Part shown: positions 5,874-6,729 of the stretch, piece by piece | Position numbering within the stretch: the first letter of the stretch is position 1 | Layout of the letters: each line of letters starts with the position of its first letter | Origin: CAZDBA01 sp964503615 | GTDB taxonomy: Bacteria; Planctomycetota; Planctomycetia; Pirellulales; Pirellulaceae | Length of the DNA: 6,729 nt | Reading direction: 5' to 3' | Assembly (NCBI GenBank): GCA_964503615.1 | Contig: CAZDBA010000210.1 | Span: 1 to 6,729, forward strand | The notes under the pieces: model-generated | The model's database searches: none | Told to the model about the DNA's origin: nothing | What the model saw: only the letters and a program-made list of their open reading frames with translations | Program-made: the position numbers and the translations under genes

Positions 5874-5950
5874 AACCTTCCTCCTTATCATTAACCTTCT
5901 GTTCGATTTCTAAGAAGGGTTTAGGAAGTTCAAAAAAAGGATTTGCTGGA
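5874..5950 (+). promoter_or_regulatory. possible structured csrA leader with GGA motifs
   Basis: Two nested helices can form. The outer pairs CTTCCT (5877-5882) with AGGAAG (5923-5928), extendable by AAC/GTT-type pairs with one bulged base. The inner pairs CCTTCT (5895-5900) with AGAAGG (5913-5918) around a 12-base loop. GGA trinucleotides, the core of CsrA binding sites, occur at 5924-5926, at 5939-5941 inside the ribosome-binding site AAGGA (5937-5941), and at 5948-5950 overlapping the start codon. CsrA is known to repress its own translation in other bacteria through such sites; that it does so here is inferred. Confidence 0.35.
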
Positions 5951-6153
5951 TGTTAGTTTTAAGCCGAAAAATTGGCGAGAGAATCTGGATCGGGGATCAA
6001 ATCTCCGTCACAGTGGTCAGGATCACCGGCGGTGGTGTTCGCTTGGGTATTGATGCCCCTGCGGAAATGCCAGTAGTTCGAGAAGAGCTACGCGTGAAGA
6101 TCGAATCCGAAGAAGAGACCAACAGCTCAACTGACCAAAACATCGCGCAGTAA
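5950..6153 (+). CDS. csrA: carbon storage regulator CsrA (RsmA) RNA-binding protein
   Basis: 67 residues, the normal size for CsrA, a homodimeric RNA-binding protein that controls translation and stability of mRNAs by binding GGA in hairpin loops. The sequence begins with the family hallmark MLVLSRKIGERIWIGD. It continues with VTVVRITGGGVRLGIDAPAE and the VVREEL segment. The RNA-contacting residues of characterised CsrA proteins are present (Leu4, Arg6, Arg44), along with a Gly-rich turn G27-G29 and a short acidic/polar C-terminal tail (49-67). The start is fixed by homology and by AAGGA 8 bases upstream. It is a single-gene unit diverging from the ligase operon. No flagellar genes, frequent csrA neighbours elsewhere, are within the window. 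Confidence 0.97.
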   Translation: MLVLSRKIGERIWIGDQISVTVVRITGGGVRLGIDAPAEMPVVREELRVKIESEEETNSSTDQNIAQ

Positions 6154-6391
6154 ACCGGTTGGTACAACAAAAACGCAGGTCAAGCTAACAGACTTGTGCT
6201 TCCATCTGTTTTCTCGCCTTGTCCACTATCCCTTCTACTGTCCAACCATAAAACAACAAGAGCACCCAGCGTTAGGTTGTTCCTCGCGGCACCTTATCGT
6301 GCTTGTTGTGTAGGACCAACAGTTGATTGATTTATCTACGGGCAGTAAAGCTTTGACGGTATTCCTGTCGCTTGATTTTGTGGGTCCAATC
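6154..6391. other. spacer after csrA with an inverted repeat
   Basis: No supported gene lies here and there is no canonical terminator directly behind csrA. One inverted repeat stands out: ACAACAAG-AG-CAC (6253-6265) can pair with GTG-CTTGTTGT (6299-6309) as 11 base pairs with a 2-base bulge. It encloses a smaller possible hairpin, GCG..AGG-TTGTT-CCT.CGC (about 6270-6288). No T run follows, so it may be a structured 3' UTR or a small RNA, or it may be chance. Confidence 0.3.
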
Positions 6392-6426
6392 AAAAAAACG
6401 CTCGTGATTCATTGAACCACGAGCGT
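6392..6426 (-). terminator. rho-independent terminator of the right-edge dockerin gene
   Basis: A perfect 9-bp stem, ACGCTCGTG (6398-6406) with CACGAGCGT (6418-6426), has an 11-base loop. On the minus strand it is followed by seven T residues (complement of A at 6392-6398, the last A being part of the stem), giving a classical terminator about 75 bases after the dockerin stop codon. On the plus strand only CAGTCTTTT follows, so it may stop csrA transcription weakly. Confidence 0.85.
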
Positions 6427-6501
6427 CAGTCTTTTGCCTGAGTTGTCTGGTTAGTTGAATATTGTTCGACAGACCAAGACCCTTCTTAAGGACTAATTAG
6501 A

Positions 6502-6729
6502 TTACTGACCACTTAGTATGCCAATAAACGGAGCAATATCTGAGAAGTTAACAACGTCGTCTCCGTTGATGTCGGCTTCTTCTGAAAACCCCATGGTACT
6601 TAAAATATTGATAAAGGGAGCAATGTCACCGAAGTCCACAGTCTCATCCGTGTTGACATCGCCCAATAAAAAGGGAGTGCTGTCATCTGACACACAGAAA
6701 TTGTCGACAGTGATCGCTCCAGCTACACC
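6502..6729 (-). CDS. C-terminal dockerin of a protein cut by the window edge (5' partial)
   Basis: The frame is open to the right edge and ends with TAA at 6504-6502; 75 residues are visible. Reading from the edge: GAITVDNFCV, then a short linker and a dockerin, GDVNTDETVDFGDIAPFINIL and EADINGDDVVNFSDIAPFIGIL, ending LSGQ. The two EF-hand-like loops keep the acidic/Asn ligands, but the usual Gly at loop position 6 is Glu in the first and Asp in the second. The VDNFCV end is typical of the last strand of a beta-sandwich domain placed before a dockerin in planctomycete exported proteins, so the missing part is probably a large secreted protein (inference). A GTG at 6693 is not the true start, since the domain sequence continues upstream. 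The dockerin is close in style to that of the gene at 440-1888, but the FGDIAPF wording shows it is not a recent copy. A terminator follows. Confidence 0.85.
   Translation of the reverse strand, partial: GVAGAITVDNFCVSDDSTPFLLGDVNTDETVDFGDIAPFINILSTMGFSEEADINGDDVVNFSDIAPFIGILSGQ

Noticed and set aside
6398..6426. Main csrA terminator
   Set aside because: The long T run is on the minus-strand side, about 245 bases after csrA; it serves the right-edge gene best.

Overview
This window looks like a piece of a planctomycete chromosome, probably from the Rhodopirellula/Pirellula group. The main reason is that two separate genes carry secreted-protein type I dockerin repeats of the planctomycete style (GDV-x-DG-x-V-[DE]F-x-DI-P/A-x-FI-x-x-L). 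Long gene-poor spacers and weak or variable ribosome-binding sites fit as well. The species assignment is an inference from sequence style; no marker gene is present.

Layout, left to right. Positions 1-439 hold no convincing gene. They contain a compact palindromic REP-like repeat (90-181) and then the upstream region of a secreted-protein gene, ending in a 24-base pyrimidine tract. Positions 440-1888 (+) encode a 482-residue exported protein: signal peptide, two tandem copies of a roughly 190-residue domain, and a C-terminal dockerin. A strong, strand-biased terminator follows (1972-2010), then a spacer with interspersed-repeat-like sequences (2139-2341).

Positions 5381-2354 (-) hold three co-directional genes: a 210-residue protein with an acidic tail, a 250-residue protein with a charged tail, and an ATP-dependent DNA ligase-type nucleotidyltransferase with an extra C-terminal region. 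The first two are not recognised. Their shared strand, close spacing and the ligase identity of the third suggest a nucleic-acid repair or end-processing cassette. This is the most likely undescribed system in the window.

A 568-base spacer separates this operon from the divergent csrA (5950-6153, +), a textbook small RNA-binding post-transcriptional regulator with a possibly folded leader carrying GGA motifs. Finally, the C-terminus of a second dockerin protein enters from the right edge on the minus strand (6729-6502) and is followed by a clear intrinsic terminator (6426-6392).

No tRNA, rRNA, CRISPR array, intact insertion sequence or phage gene is visible. The two dockerin proteins, the ligase cassette and csrA are separate transcription units, and nothing in the sequence links them functionally.
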